Source: Gentiana macrophylla
Taxonomy: Eukaryota; Streptophyta; Magnoliopsida; Gentianales; Gentianaceae
Reading direction: 5' to 3'
Length of the DNA: 64,000 bases
Assembly: GCA_026214975.1 (NCBI GenBank)
Contig: CM047810.1
Coordinates: 2,666,001-2,730,000, forward strand
Shown: positions 1-10,859 of the stretch, piece after piece
Numbering within the stretch: the stretch's first letter is position 1
How the letters are laid out: each line of letters opens with the position of its first letter
Made by a program: the position numbers and the translations under genes
The notes under the pieces: generated by a model
The model's input: the letters and a program-made list of their open reading frames with translations, nothing else
Told to the model about the DNA's origin: nothing
Databases searched by the model: none

Positions 1-52
1 ATTTGTAATGGCCTCAATCATGAAGAAATGATGAATTATTCAAATTCTCAGT

Positions 53-1138
53 TCAATCTATTTTGTTAATCGTGTGAATGGTCAAAAGGATCTTGATAGT
101 AATGCTGTAGTTAATCCAAGATTTGGTGCACAGGGCAGGGGACAAGGAAGGGGTTCTGGAACTTTTTCTGGAACTGGTTTTCCTGGAACTGGTAGAGGGA
201 ATTACAATAAACCTCATTGTGTATATTGTGGCAAGGAAGGTCATACCGTTGAGAAGTGTTACAAGAAATTTGGGTTTCCACCAAATTTTAAGAATGCTGG
301 CAGGGGTTATAATGGAGCTGTGGCTAACAATGTTAATTTTGATCAAGGTTTAGAAGAACAAGATCTTGCAGGCACATCTGGTGTTCATCAGGATGCTATT
401 CAAGCACCAGCTGATACATCAATAACAAAGTCTCAGTATGATCATCTGTTATCCTTGATTCAAGGATTGCAGTCTGGAAACAATCACTGCAACTCTGTAG
501 TAATGAATGCTGATGTTTCTGCTAATTCATCGGTATCGAGCGATGAGTCATCACTGGATTGTAGATTCAGGGGCTACTGACCATATAACTTTTGATCTAA
601 ATAATATGTTTGATGTTCATGTTACTCAAGGCATATATGTCAATCTGCCAAATGGTTCTCATGTTAATGTCACACACATAGGGAAAGTCAGATTGAACAC
701 ACACATTACTTTAAAGAATGTATTCTGCATTCCATCATTCACTTATAACCTGGTTTCAGTGAGGAAATTAGTTAATGATAGTCAGCTTTCAGTTGTTTTT
801 GGTACTGACAAGTGTGTGATGCAGGACCTACAAACTTTGAGGAAGATTGGTACAGCTGAATTACAGGGTGGATTGTACATTTTCTATCACAAGTCTGATC
901 AGGATTCAAGTGCTTATTTGCTTAAATCTCAAACTTTGTGTAATGCTTGTAATTTTTCTGATTCTCTTTTATGGCATTTTAGACTAGGTCATCCATCTAT
1001 GGAAAGAATGAAGTCTTTGAAACTACTGGATTCTAGAATAAAGTCACTGTACACAATTGTGTTGTATGCCACTTTGGCAAAACAGGAAGAGTTAAAGTTT
1101 CTGTTAGTACATCCTCTACTATATCTGCTTTTGATTTG
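53..1138 (+). pseudogene. copia gag C-terminus, protease and pre-integrase region
   Basis: The frame reading to 580 carries a glycine/arginine-rich stretch and a CX2CX4HX4C zinc knuckle (CVYCGKEGHTVEKC, about 217-260), the nucleic-acid-binding end of gag. A second frame from about 545 carries the protease active site in the context WIVDSGATDH (about 554-583), then a GAG-pre-integrase segment with LLWHFRLGHPS (about 967-1000). The two parts overlap in different frames, so a frameshift near 540-560 separates gag from protease. Copia elements normally encode these as one polyprotein. Confidence 0.88.
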
Positions 1139-1815
1139 ATTCATGTTGACATTTGGGGACCAAATAGAGTTCATTCAGTAGATGGTGAATACTATTTTCT
1201 GCCTATAGTAGATGATCATAGTAGATTCACTTGGGTTTTTCTAATGAAATGCAAAAGTGAGGCAAATTCATTGTTACAATCTTTACGCATTTATGTGCAA
1301 AATCATTTTGATAGATGTGTGAAAACAATCGATCGATCATGGTGCAGAATTTAGTATGAAGCCTTTTATAGACGAGAAAGGGATTGTGCATCAAAAGGCT
1401 TGTGTTAGGACACCCCAACAAAATGGTTTGATTGAAAGGAAGCACCAACATATCTTGAATGTTGCTAGGGCTTTGAAGTTTCAATCCAACATTCCTTTAG
1501 GCTACTGGGGTCACTGCATTTCTCATGTCTTTGTATATTTGATCAATTTGACTCCTACTCCTCTTTAAAAACAAAACACCTTTTGAAATATTACATGGAA
1601 TGATCCTGATTTTAACATGCTAAAGGTGTTTGGATGTTTATGTTTTGTTTCTACTCTGCTTCAAGGAAGAGGAAAATTTGATGCTAGAAGCAAGCGAAGT
1701 GTTTTTCTAGGTTTTGAACCTAATATTAAAGGTTATAAGGTACTGGACTTGGAAACTAGAAATATCTCAGTTTCCAGAGATGTAATTTTCATGAAAATGC
1801 TTTTCCTTTCATGAG
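1139..1815 (+). pseudogene. copia integrase, three broken pieces
   Basis: The first piece (to 1354) has the catalytic-core start DIWGP and DDHSRFTWVF. The second (1356-1568) has the motif [12 protein letters not shown], which holds the third acidic residue of the DDE triad. The third (1617-1814) has LKVFGCLCFV and KSKR-like FLGFEPNIKGYKV, the usual copia segment after the core. A frameshift near 1340 falls just before the second catalytic aspartate, and an A-rich indel near 1565 breaks the frame again. Integration activity is not expected. Confidence 0.88.
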
Positions 1816-2034
1816 TTTTCCTGATCTGAGATGATCCATGCATGCCTTTGCCTATTATTTGATGCCGACAATACTCATAATGTACCACCATCATTCACTA
1901 CATCACAATCATCGATCATGACACTCGATCATGACACTCATCATGACACCGATCATGTTCTTTGCACCAAATAATACTAATCTTTGATTTACAAAATCAC
2001 GAAGATCAAACAGAAATGAACTACACCTTCTTAT

Positions 2035-3706
2035 TTGAATGATTATGTTTGCACTAGCAATGTTACAAGGACATCACCTCACACTCTTGACACTGTTATG
2101 TCTTATACTAATATCTCATCTACTTATCAAAGTTTTATAGGCAATATCAGTGAAGATAGAGAACCTAATACCTTCAATGAAGCAGTGACAGATCCAAAGT
2201 GGCAACAAGCAATGGACTTGGAGCTACAAGCTTTAGAGAAAACAAACACCTGAGACTCTAGTTCCACAACCAAACAATGTAAAACCCATAGGTTTGCAAA
2301 TGGGTATCTGAGAATAAAAGGAAATCAGATGGATCAATAGAAAGATACAAGGCAAGACTAGTTGCAAAGGGCTTTACACAAACAGAAGGCATAGATTTCC
2401 TTGAGACTTTCTCTCCAGTAGCAAAACAGACAACAATAAGACTTTTCATGGCATTGGCAGCTCAGAAAGGTTGGTTGTTACATCAATTAGATGTAAACAA
2501 TGCTTTTCTTCATGGTGATCTAGATGAAGTAGTATACATGAGGCCACCACCAGGGCTACAAGCAAAGGGTTTAGTTTGTAAGCTGAACAGATCTCTATAT
2601 GGATTAAGGCAAGCAAGCAGACAATGGAATGCCAAGTTAACTCAAAAACTTCTTGAAGATGGTTACAGGCAATCACAAAATGACCACAGATCTCTTTACC
2701 AAAGGATCCGGGACAACTTCATAGCTTTATTAGTTTATGTTGATGATATCATAGTAGAGCGCCTCCAAATGATGAAATTCAACATTTGAAAGATCTTCAC
2801 ACAAGGCTTTCACTATCAAGGATCTAGGTGCATTGAAGTACTTCCTAGGTTTTGAAGTAGCAAGGTCCAAACAAGGCATAGTCATTAACCAGAGGAAGTA
2901 TTGCCTTGATCTTCTCAGACATTTTGATTTCCAAGACTGTAAACCAGTTTCTACACCTATGGATACATCAAGAAACCTAACTTCAATTGAAGCACCTGCA
3001 TTAGAGTCAAATACATACTACAGAAGTTTAGTTGGCAAGCTTCTTTATCTGTCAAACACTAGACCAGACATAGCATTTCCTGTACAGCAACTTAGCCAGT
3101 TTTTGGATTGTCCTAATGAAGCTCATTTACAGGCTGCACACAGATTGCTTAGATTTTTAAAATCATGTCCAGGAAAGGGCCTATTGTTTCCTAGCAAGGG
3201 TAATATTAAGCTAAAGGCCTTCAGTGATGCAGATTGGGCAGGATGCACTAAAACAAGAAGGTCAGTCACCGGTTATCTGGTATATCTAGGAGATGCCTTG
3301 ATCTCTTGGAAGTCAAAGAAGCAACTCTGATCTCTAGGAGTTCAAGTGAAGCGAGAATACAGGGACATGGTCATATACGACTTGTGAAATTCAGTGGTTA
3401 ATCTATCTACTCAAGGACTTCCAGATTGTTTACAAAGACATTGTTCCCTTGTATTGTGATAGCAAAAGTGCCCTTGATATTGTGGAAAATCCTGTTTTCC
3501 ATGAAAGAACAAAGCACATAGAGATCGATTGTCATTTTGTAAGGGAAAAATACATGGCAAAAGTCCTAAATCCACTTCCCATTAACACCAAAGACCAACC
3601 TGCTGACATTTTAACAAAACCTGTTGATAAAGCTACATTCACAAGACTACTGCAGGCTTATCCTTTGAAAGATTTGTATGCAATCCAACATTCAAACCAG
3701 TGTTGA
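2035..3706 (+). pseudogene. copia reverse transcriptase and RNase H, frameshifted
   Basis: Pieces in order: the segment before RT with WQQAMDLELQAL (2197-2232); RT core with QLDVNNAFLHGDL (about 2484-2522), SLYGLRQA and the polymerase motif YVDDII (about 2736-2753); then MKYFLGFEV and the tract TRPDIAF; RNase H with DADWAGC (3225-3245) and KTRRSVTGYLVYLGD; and the C-terminal YCDSKSALDI, RTKHIEIDCHFVRE and QPADILTKP. The YVDD motif is intact, but the frame shifts at about 2785 and 3330-3450. The coding frame stops at TGA inside a copy of the LTR start sequence (3702). Confidence 0.9.
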
Positions 3707-3770
3707 ACAACACAGAAGCAAGTGGTTGTTTTGGCAAGCTTTTTGAATATGATTTCATCAACCATATTCA

Positions 3771-3782
3771 AGCTTGAGGGGG
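3771..3782 (+). other. polypurine tract of the copia element
   Basis: The sequence AGCTTGAGGGGG directly precedes the TG of the 3' LTR at 3783. This is the position where plus-strand DNA priming occurs in LTR retrotransposons. Confidence 0.8.
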
Positions 3783-4121
3783 TGTTGAACAACACGAAGC
3801 AAGTGGCTGTTTTTGGTTAAAGCATTTAAATCGAACACTCTGTAAGAAAAGCGGTTACAAAGTAGTTAAAGCAGTTACAACAGATTGGATGCAGACTGGA
3901 CTTCTGTGCTGTATAAATATGATCATTAGGATCTAATGTGGTTAAGTTTTTTAGTTCAGCTTTTCATTTCTGTGAATAAAATGCAAACTTCCTCTTCTCC
4001 AACTGTTTCCCGCCTTTTCTATATTCAAACTTGAAAGCTTGATATTCATCAATGGAGTCTTGATTGTTGCTCCTTTTCTTATTCAATTGAAGTTCTTATT
4101 TCTTTAAATTGAGATTCAACA
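3783..4121 (+). repeat. copia 3' LTR (339 bp)
   Basis: It starts TGTTGAACAAC and ends GATTCAACA, giving inverted ends TGTTGAA/TTCAACA. It follows the polypurine tract immediately. A TATA-like TATAAATA lies at about 3912-3919 and a polyadenylation-type AATAAAA near 3976, consistent with U3 and R. A near-copy of its first 32 bp also sits at 3701-3732, upstream of the polypurine tract. Confidence 0.85.
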
Positions 4122-4528
4122 AGAACAAGTAAATCTTCAGGTAAATAAGAATTAGACATATGAGAAATTTCAAGGGACAAAATTCTTCTTCTTCAATAAG
4201 ATTGAAGAAAAAGAAGGCACAGATGATCAGAAACCCTTTTGCCGTTTATGGATGGCATATATATTGCATTATATATGGCGGTTGCCATTAGCCGCCTTAA
4301 GTAACTAAAAAAAATTGTAGAGATCGATGGAAAAAAAAAAAAATTACAAAATGAATAAATAGTACACATTCTTTTTTTTATTTGTAAAAAAGACAAAAAA
4401 AAAAAAAAAAAAATTCAGACGGATAATAATATCCTTTTAATAAAAGGGACGCGCGCATATCTGTCCTTCACTCCTTCCGCCTATGCTTCCAGATTCAGGT
4501 TTAGTTTATTTTTATTTTTTTTCAAACA
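4122..4528. other. AT-rich intergenic DNA, nothing recognised
   Basis: Contains poly-A/T runs (for example 4394-4413) and no open frame that looks coding on either strand. It directly follows the copia LTR. Confidence 0.5.
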
Positions 4529-4807
4529 CTCGTAACTTTTGATTTATAACTCCGATCATCGAAATTTTTTCACCAAAATTCTTTTTTTTTTTCTCTTTAA
4601 TTTGAGCCCAAATACGGTACTCTTCCGACGTAAATTTTGAAAACCGAAAAAATATTTGCATTAACCGGAGCGTTTTTCTTATAAACGACCGTAACTTTTT
4701 GATTTAAAACACTAATCATCAAAATTGTTTCACCAAAGTTCATATTTTTTTAGCTTCATTTTGAGACCTCATTTGATACCTTTTCGACGTAGTATTTGCA
4801 AGCCGAA
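4529..4807 (+). repeat. two tandem copies of a ~160-bp degenerate unit
   Basis: The segment starting CGTAACTTTTGATTTATAA (about 4530) is repeated about 160 bp later (about 4689). Both copies continue through a TCACCAAA(A/G)TTC block, a T-run and a CGACGTA block before ending near an AAAACCGAA/GCAAGCCGAA block. The copies differ at many sites, so the duplication is old. No coding content. Confidence 0.65.
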
Positions 4808-4828
4808 TTTAATCGAAGCGTTTACACT

Positions 4829-4928
4829 AACACAGTATCAGTCTCATTTAAGGCTTAATTCAAGTGACTACTTCAGGGCACATATATCTTGCTCATTTAA
4901 GGCTTAATTCAAGGGACACAATATCATA
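4829..4928 (+). repeat. left part of a short tandem-repeat array, split by a solo LTR
   Basis: Two copies of a block around CATTTAAGGCTTAATTCAAG occur at about 4846 and 4896, with CACAGTATCAG and GACTACTTCA near them. The same blocks resume at 9014-9215 beyond the solo LTR, showing that the LTR inserted inside an existing array. Confidence 0.75.
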
Positions 4929-5998
4929 TGTGACGACCCTGATCCGGATACCGAGTCCTTAACCGGAAAAGGACGTCCGGCACGTATATAATTTAAATAA
5001 ATCATATATATACGTAAGCCTGACATCATCAATAACAGAGAACAAGCGAAAACGAAAACAAAGACTCGGGAAAAACTTTAAAAGATCACTACAACGATCG
5101 ACAAGTAACACGGGGCTACAACTAAAACCAAAATCCCAAGAAAAAAAAACACAAGGTTGAATATCCATTCAACTATTACAACTCTTTATTACAAACCAAG
5201 GTACATCTATCTTTTCTATTACAAAAGGAAGGAGAAGATTCTATACCGATGATACAACAACAAAAAGAAAGGTAGACTTCAACTGCTGGAACTTCGGGAA
5301 TCACTCTTAAGCGATCTCAAACTCAACCTACAACAAAACCACCTTCTCGGAGTGGGAAAAACAACATACTAAAGGGTAAGTACAAACGTACTTAGTAAAG
5401 GGTAGAAGCACCGAATCTACACCTACTGTAAGACAAGGATTAACATTAATAACAATACTAGTAATATCACAATCATGATTACATATATGTTTCACTCGCT
5501 CACCACACTCTACTAGTACTCTCACTAGTTGACTCAACCACATAAGACATTTGTTACATGTTGACCAAGGGTACTAAGCGGAATGAGAACGTGCATCCGA
5601 ACACATACCATCAAGTGGCATGATGTCAAGATCATGTGGAAGCATTGCACAAAACTTGGATTCAGAGCCATTTCGTATGTCAATGATTCCATGTTGCGGG
5701 GTTGAAACGTACCTCACCATAGATCAACACGTTTTAGCTTTTAGACACATCAAGTACTTATTTAAGTGGTTAAGCATTCACCAATAGATTACACATAAAA
5801 GGCTTCTTAAGGACTCTAAACCCTAGACGACCTTAGACCAAAGCTTAGCACATTGCACAGAAATATTAGATTCTAATCTAATATCCACGAGGCTAAGAAA
5901 TAAGGCTTCCGGTGATCCCGAGTATCTCCCATGAGGGTCTCCACAAGGTCTTGAGCGAATACACGTAAACCGAACCTTTAACTTCGTCATGTTACATT

Positions 5999-7817
5999 TG
6001 TTAGGAAATCACTAGTTTAACGCAGCGGAATTTAAAATTTGATTTCCTTTTCTAGACCGTTCTTCGTTTAATGCAATAAACACGTTAAGTAGTTTGACGG
6101 TTATACCTCAGATGATCTATAAGATCGTCGCTTTGACCGCCAACGGAGAGTAGTTCAATGCGCAAGCCATCCACGCGTCCGGCCTCTATCGCTAATCCAC
6201 ACGAACCCCTCGCCGGAATCCTCCTTGGATTGCTATCAGAAAAACTCCGGCTGCTAGACCGGACCTTTTCTTCCCTCACAAACTCACTATGGAAGGCTCT
6301 CTATTTTACACAAGAATTATGAACTCTTGCAATTGTGTTGTACAAAAGAGCTTGATACCCACCTCCTATATATAGTAGAAGGTGCCGCCCCTAATGGTGT
6401 GTAGGAGAAGAAAACCCTTTTTCCAATAAAATAAGGAAAATCAACTAGATTGATTTATCTCTTTAATTATAATTTATTTTGCCAATATCATATATTGATT
6501 ATAATTATCTTATTACCATAAATCTATCTTTCAAAATCAATTAATATCTTATATTAATATTATGGCAATCTTATTAATTAAAGTGCACAATCCAAGTGTA
6601 TCTTATACACTTAAAAGTGGCGCCCCATATGCCAATAAATTGGCTTCCAGAATATTCTTTAATTAATCTAATTTATATATAATTAATATCTTGTATTTTA
6701 TTTATTCATAATAAATAAATACCACCATATTAATTTACCACTATAACCTTTATAGTCTAGATATAAACTTTCCTTATTTGGTTATCAACTATAACCGCAT
6801 TTTAATCCGACTCGATGTCATATGCGTGTGACCCGATAGGCTTCCGAATATGTTGGCCGTAGACACAAAGTGCAATTTACTAAAATGCCCTTCATGCCCA
6901 ACGATCACGGGATAGCGTCTAGCAACACACCGTGACCCCCAATCATCGGAAGAGTCAAAAGCAATGACTACTACCTTTCATGTGAAGCAGTTACCGTGTA
7001 ACTTACAATCCTAGCGCTATAATAATATCCATACGATCGTATCTCGAGTGTCAATATATTGACGATCGTATCTTATAATCTGGATATCATGCTCTCGGAA
7101 TAACACATTTACTCCCACTTTGCAAAGATTCTCGAGAGCTAGACATTCCTTGTAAGAAGGCCATTTCAGATATTCGATCCCAATCACAGGATACGCGATT
7201 CCCGGATGACCAATCATGTATACTCCGCATGCTTCAATATCATACCCAATCACTACCGCATGATCGCCCCGTGGTTAGGAGAAATCTCAACAGTGTCAAA
7301 GCATGACAATCCACACCGTGATGCCATGAAGACTCCGGTCAAAAGGATAATTACACAACCGCCACATAGTGTGACACTTAATGTATGTGGGGGTCGATCT
7401 AACGTCACGCATTCTCTAATACACGCCCACGTACAGTCCAAGTGTCCCTACACTTCGATAGACGAGATCTATCCCTATCTTCTAAAAGGTAGAAGACATC
7501 CAATACGTGCTAGTCTGATTATACTATCAATGTCCCATTTGATAATATATAAGACTAGAGACATTTAAGTACCAACCTTGTTATAGTGATTAGAGATCTC
7601 ATAAACCATAATCACTATCATGGTTTCTCTATCACAGATTGATACTAGGGACGTTACTATATATACACAACAAATAATATGAAGATAAACAATATATAAT
7701 AACATAAGTGCTTTTATTAATCATAATAAAGTTATTACATGAACTAAATAGACTGTAAATGACCCGACCCGGTCGGATCCGGTCCAACCCGATTGGGTTT
7801 TAGGCACCTTTCCAACA
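5999..7817 (-). mobile_element. solo LTR (1819 bp), family A, nested in the 4929-9008 LTR
   Basis: Ends are TGTTAGGAAATC and CTTTCCAACA, flanked by an exact 5-bp duplication ACATT (5994-5998, 7818-7822). A second copy of the family is at 53067-55086, sharing the start block GCAGCGGAATTTAAAATTT and the end block CGGTCGGATCCGGTCCAACC. Orientation is inferred as minus from a TATATATAGG-type TATA box on that strand near 6370. The only open frames are short and I treat them as non-coding. The matching internal region is absent, so it is a solo LTR; copia-type ends are likely but the superfamily is not proven. Confidence 0.9.
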
Positions 7818-8029
7818 ACATTTACGACATTGAACTCAAGTCAACATCTCATAAGGCTAAGTGTAGAGTGTTCCAATGCTCCCGTGAGACACGGTGCGGA
7901 GCTAAAGCCACTAGAACACGTACACCTAACATTACAACACACCACATAAGGTTTTACGCTAAAGCATGCTTCAAAACGGGCTTAAAAATACATTTCTCGC
8001 ACAAAACAGGGTCAAGAGTGGGCTTGTAA

Positions 8030-8215
8030 GTGACAGCATACTCCTGAGCATTCTGCCCAGGCCAGGAGTGGGCCTGCTCATTTCAGAAGTACTTCTGAGC
8101 ACTCTGTTCCGGTCAGGAGTGGGCCTGCATCATCCAGGCGTGGTCCTGAGCATCCTGTTTCATTCTTTTCAGGTCAAGAGTGGGCCTATCTCTTACGGGC
8201 GTGGTCCTGAGCTTG
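8030..8215 (-). repeat. cluster of short GC-rich repeats inside the solo LTR
   Basis: Variants of CAGGAGTGGGCCTG and GGCGTGGTCCTGAGC recur about seven times in under 200 bp. On the minus strand the cluster starts about 800 bp after the LTR start. The 56912-59047 LTR has a cluster of a different motif at a similar distance from its start. Confidence 0.7.
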
Positions 8216-9008
8216 CAAATTATCTAAAACAACAACTTTCAACTCGTTTCCATGGCGATTTTGCCACAACTTTCAACACCAAAAATCATACCAAAACATG
8301 CTAGAGTCTTCACTAAACATTATCATACTTGTTCATATCAAAAATCTAGATCTAAAACACGAATTAACACATTTATATTGCGGTTGAACACCCCTTTACC
8401 TCAAATCCTTAGACCAAGTGATGATTCTTCAAACTTGAGCTTCAAGAACACCAAGAACACCATGAAGAAAGCTTGAAGATTCAACCACCAACTCGAAAGC
8501 TCGCAAACAAAACAATGTTCTACGATCATTACAACCTTTAAAACATTTAAAAGCTAAGAAAACACCCAAGAACACTTATAGATCTAGAAAATGGGTTTTC
8601 GAAACTCTTACCCGATCGTAGCAACACATGTATCAAAACGAAGCTCTCAACAAGGGACGCATTTTGGTGAAGACGGTTTATGATTCCGATGGTCGGATTG
8701 ACCAGAAAGGCGGAATCTCTCTTCTTTTTTCTCTCTTTTCTTTTTCCTCTCCATTTCTCTCACTCTCAGCCGCAGGAAATTTGGGAAAGGTAAAGAAAAG
8801 GGTTTTAGGGGTGAAGGGGTATAAATAGAGGTTGAATAAATTCCCGTTTTGCCCTTAATAATAGTCACACCTTCAAAATACCGTAAATGCCCTTTAACAA
8901 TTATATTGAATCTATATATTTAATAAAATATAACCCATTTAAAATTATCGATACGCACATGAAATCGTAAAAAGACTATCATACCCTACGGAGATACGGG
9001 ATATCACA

Positions 9009-9215
9009 TCATATCTCGCTCATATAAGGCACACAGTATCAGTACGCAGTATCAAGCACATTTAAGGCTTAATTCAAGTGACTACTTCAAAGCACACATA
9101 TTTAGCTCATTTAAGGCTTAATTCAAAGGACGTAATATCATATCTCGCTCATATAAGACTCATATAAGGCACACACTATGAGTAACAATATCATATAAGG
9201 TACACACAGATGTCG
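9009..9215 (+). repeat. right part of the split short tandem-repeat array
   Basis: After the TCATA duplication the array resumes: CATTTAAGGCTTAATTCAAG recurs at about 9058 and again at 9109, with repeated ATATCATATCTCGCTCATAT and ATAAGGCACACA blocks. Same unit family as 4829-4928. Confidence 0.75.
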
Positions 9216-9242
9216 ATTACGATGATCGAATACAAGATCGTG

Positions 9243-9535
9243 CTCAAAAAGACTCTCCTTTCACTTTTTTGTTGCAAGGTCTATGTCCCCCAAGTCCTTG
9301 ATATGAACTGAATGTCTTCTTATAGTTCAAGCACACATATTTACTTCTTTTCGAAGCATGTTTCAATACTACTTTCATCACTTCATTGACATATGGATTA
9401 CTATCAGCCTATCAGGTACAGCAATGTCAGATTCTGCTACATTTGCCACATATATAACTGGCTTCATTGTCAACAAACAAAGATGCCTTATGTTATCCTT
9501 TTCAAGATCTGTCAAAGGAACTGATCATGCTGGAA
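9243..9535 (-). pseudogene. fused fragments: YchF/OLA1-type GTPase and C2H2 zinc finger
   Basis: On the minus strand, 9535-9389 reads as a fragment of a YchF-family (Obg-like) GTPase, with RHLCLLTMKPVIYVANVAES and then NPYVNEVMK. An in-frame TGA sits where the family has arginine, and an 8-bp duplication (TGATAGGCTGATAG) breaks the frame. From 9388 the same frame runs straight into a plant C2H2 zinc finger with KKTFSSYQGLGGH, the QALGGH-type helix. The second zinc cysteine is Tyr and the second zinc histidine is replaced, so the finger is broken. These two families are never one protein, so the fusion came from rearrangement. An F-box fragment follows upstream in the same orientation. Confidence 0.72.
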
Positions 9536-9648
9536 CCAAAACACAACGACAAATCAACAAATCTTCCAATGAAATGCACTAAAGCTGGGAAACCAAGAAT
9601 CCAATTTTTTTTCCTTATTAATTTAACCAAAAGATCTATAAAGAAATC

Positions 9649-10096
9649 CTATGTATGCACTAAAGAGGAAGGAAATTTAATGCACTCACTTTCCTCTCCG
9701 TCGACCTTTATCACCGGCTTTGAAACTTTTTCATACCCCTCCAAAAGATCAAGTCTAAGGAAAGAATTTGTGTACCAACCTGGCATATCCTCTTTGACAA
9801 GAACCTTGGAGTACAACAATTGATCACCGACATGAACATCCACCGCCGATAAGAATTCCGGCTTTACCCCTGCTGCACCAATCTTCCTATTCTTCGACTT
9901 GGGTAGTGTCGAGTGCCGGAAATGAGTCGGCAAAAAACGACTGGTGGCTAGAGGGAAAGCTAGAAATGATGTCCTGAACACGGGGATCAGTAGTGGAAGG
10001 CCAAGCAGAATCGCAAATATTTTTCCAAAGAATTTCGTCAGAACAGAGAGTGTGAAGTTCTGAAGAAGCACAGCTGGTGGAGGCAAGAGTTGGGGT
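9649..10096 (-). pseudogene. F-box protein pseudogene (At2g27310-like), truncated and frameshifted
   Basis: Two minus-strand frames together match one family. From 10096 to about 9900 one frame reads the end of an F-box, with SDEILWKNICDSAWPSTTDP and a SSFPSSHQSFFADSFPALD block. After a frameshift near 9895 a second frame reads PEFLSAVDVHVGDQLLYSKV, PGWYTNSFLRLDLLEGYE and PVIKVDGEESECI. Plant F-box proteins of the At2g27310/At3g44326 group, as I recall them, have these in the same order. The F-box start is missing (sequence stops at a TATAT block near 10097) and the C-terminal end breaks off at 9649. Not functional. Confidence 0.72.
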
Positions 10097-10375
10097 ATAT
10101 TTGTCCGGTGGAATTTATTTGTCCTTAATACAACTAAAAAATTGAAGCTGGATTAGAACTTAATTAAGTGGAAAAAAAGTGAAATATAAACTAATTTTTC
10201 CAATAAAACTTTTACAATACATTTTTTTTACGGGGAAAAACAAAATTAAATATAAATAAATTATTATTCCATGCATGGAGGATAACTATATTATATAGTA
10301 CTCTTATGTTCAAAAACAAAATTTTTTTTTTTTTTTTATCAAAACGAAATTACTTCATTTAAAAGTCTATAATCC

Positions 10376-10790
10376 AGAGATGCATATGGTCAGTGGTCGA
10401 CCTACATACAATCCGGAGGGGCCACTGCTCCCCTTGATCCAAAAAAATACACTAATATTTATACTGTGCATATAGTTTGCCCCCTCCCTAAATTTTTTAT
10501 TTATCTTTAAAATTTGTACTGCCCCTACCCGAGATCCTGCGTCCACTCCTACAGTGACGAATCCAGAAAAAAATTTCAGTGGGGTCACCCGTCACACAAG
10601 TAGTACTTTCCGGTTGGGTGGGTAATTGAGTCAAAATTTCCGGGTCGGAACTGGATTGGGCGGTAATTAGGTCAAAATTGATTTTTTTTTTTACCAAAAC
10701 GACGTCGTTTCGCAATTTTTTTTTAAAAAAAAATGAGTGGGGTCACGTGACCCCCATGAGTACACTGGATACGCCCCTGCACCCCTGCAT
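10376..10790 (+). repeat. degenerate repeat with GTGGGGTCAC blocks, unclassified
   Basis: Contains AGTGGGGTCAC twice (about 10578 and 10736, the latter within a GGGGTCACGTGACCCC palindrome) and related 'aatccag / ggatacgcccctgc' blocks in opposite orientation. It resembles common plant dispersed repeats of DNA-transposon type. The segments at 16380-16527 and 27193-27220, which flank the Athila element, look like another decayed copy. I see no clean target duplication and no coding sequence. Confidence 0.35.
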
Positions 10791-10859
10791 ATATGGTGTG
10801 ACTCAAATCCATGGGTATGAGCTTAACTTGAGATAAGCCTCATTGGCAATACATAAAAT

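Larger units (their letters stand above)
1..4121 (+). mobile_element. Ty1/copia retrotransposon, 5'-truncated by window edge, decayed
   Basis: Copia domain order is visible on the plus strand: gag zinc knuckle, aspartic protease, integrase, reverse transcriptase, RNase H, polypurine tract, 3' LTR. The 5' LTR, primer-binding site and gag N-terminus lie upstream of the window. Coding sequence is broken by several frameshifts (near 545, 1340, 1565, 1815-2030, 2250-2445, 2790-2830 and 3330-3450), so it is not autonomous. The 3' end is fixed by the G-rich tract at 3771-3782 and an LTR with matching ends TGTTGAA...TTCAACA. The target duplication cannot be tested because the 5' flank is missing. A fragment at 10860-11341 looks like the same family. 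Confidence 0.93.
4929..9008 (-). mobile_element. solo LTR of a Tekay-like Ty3/gypsy family, with a second LTR nested inside
   Basis: Ends are TGTGACGACC and GATATCACA on the plus strand. An exact 5-bp duplication TCATA flanks it (4924-4928, 9009-9013). Without the nested 1824 bp it is about 2256 bp long. Read on the minus strand it begins TGTGATATCCCG and ends with a CCGG/AAGGACTCGGT/CCGGA block. This matches the start (TGTAATATCCCG) and end of the 2136-bp LTR at 56912-59047. It is therefore a related LTR in opposite orientation, left by LTR-LTR recombination. No coding region remains. A cluster of short GC-rich repeats lies at 8030-8215. Confidence 0.88.

Noticed and set aside
53..346. Minus-strand frame opposite the copia gag
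   Set aside because: Shadow of the Gly/Arg-rich gag coding strand.
6085..6279. 64-codon minus-strand frame in the family A solo LTR
   Set aside because: It lies in LTR sequence downstream of the TATA box, and the second copy (53067-55086) does not keep the same frame open. Treated as untranslated LTR sequence.
10376..10790. Possible hAT or CACTA element around the GGGGTCACGTGACCCC palindrome
   Set aside because: No convincing terminal repeats with a target duplication, so only listed as an unclassified repeat.
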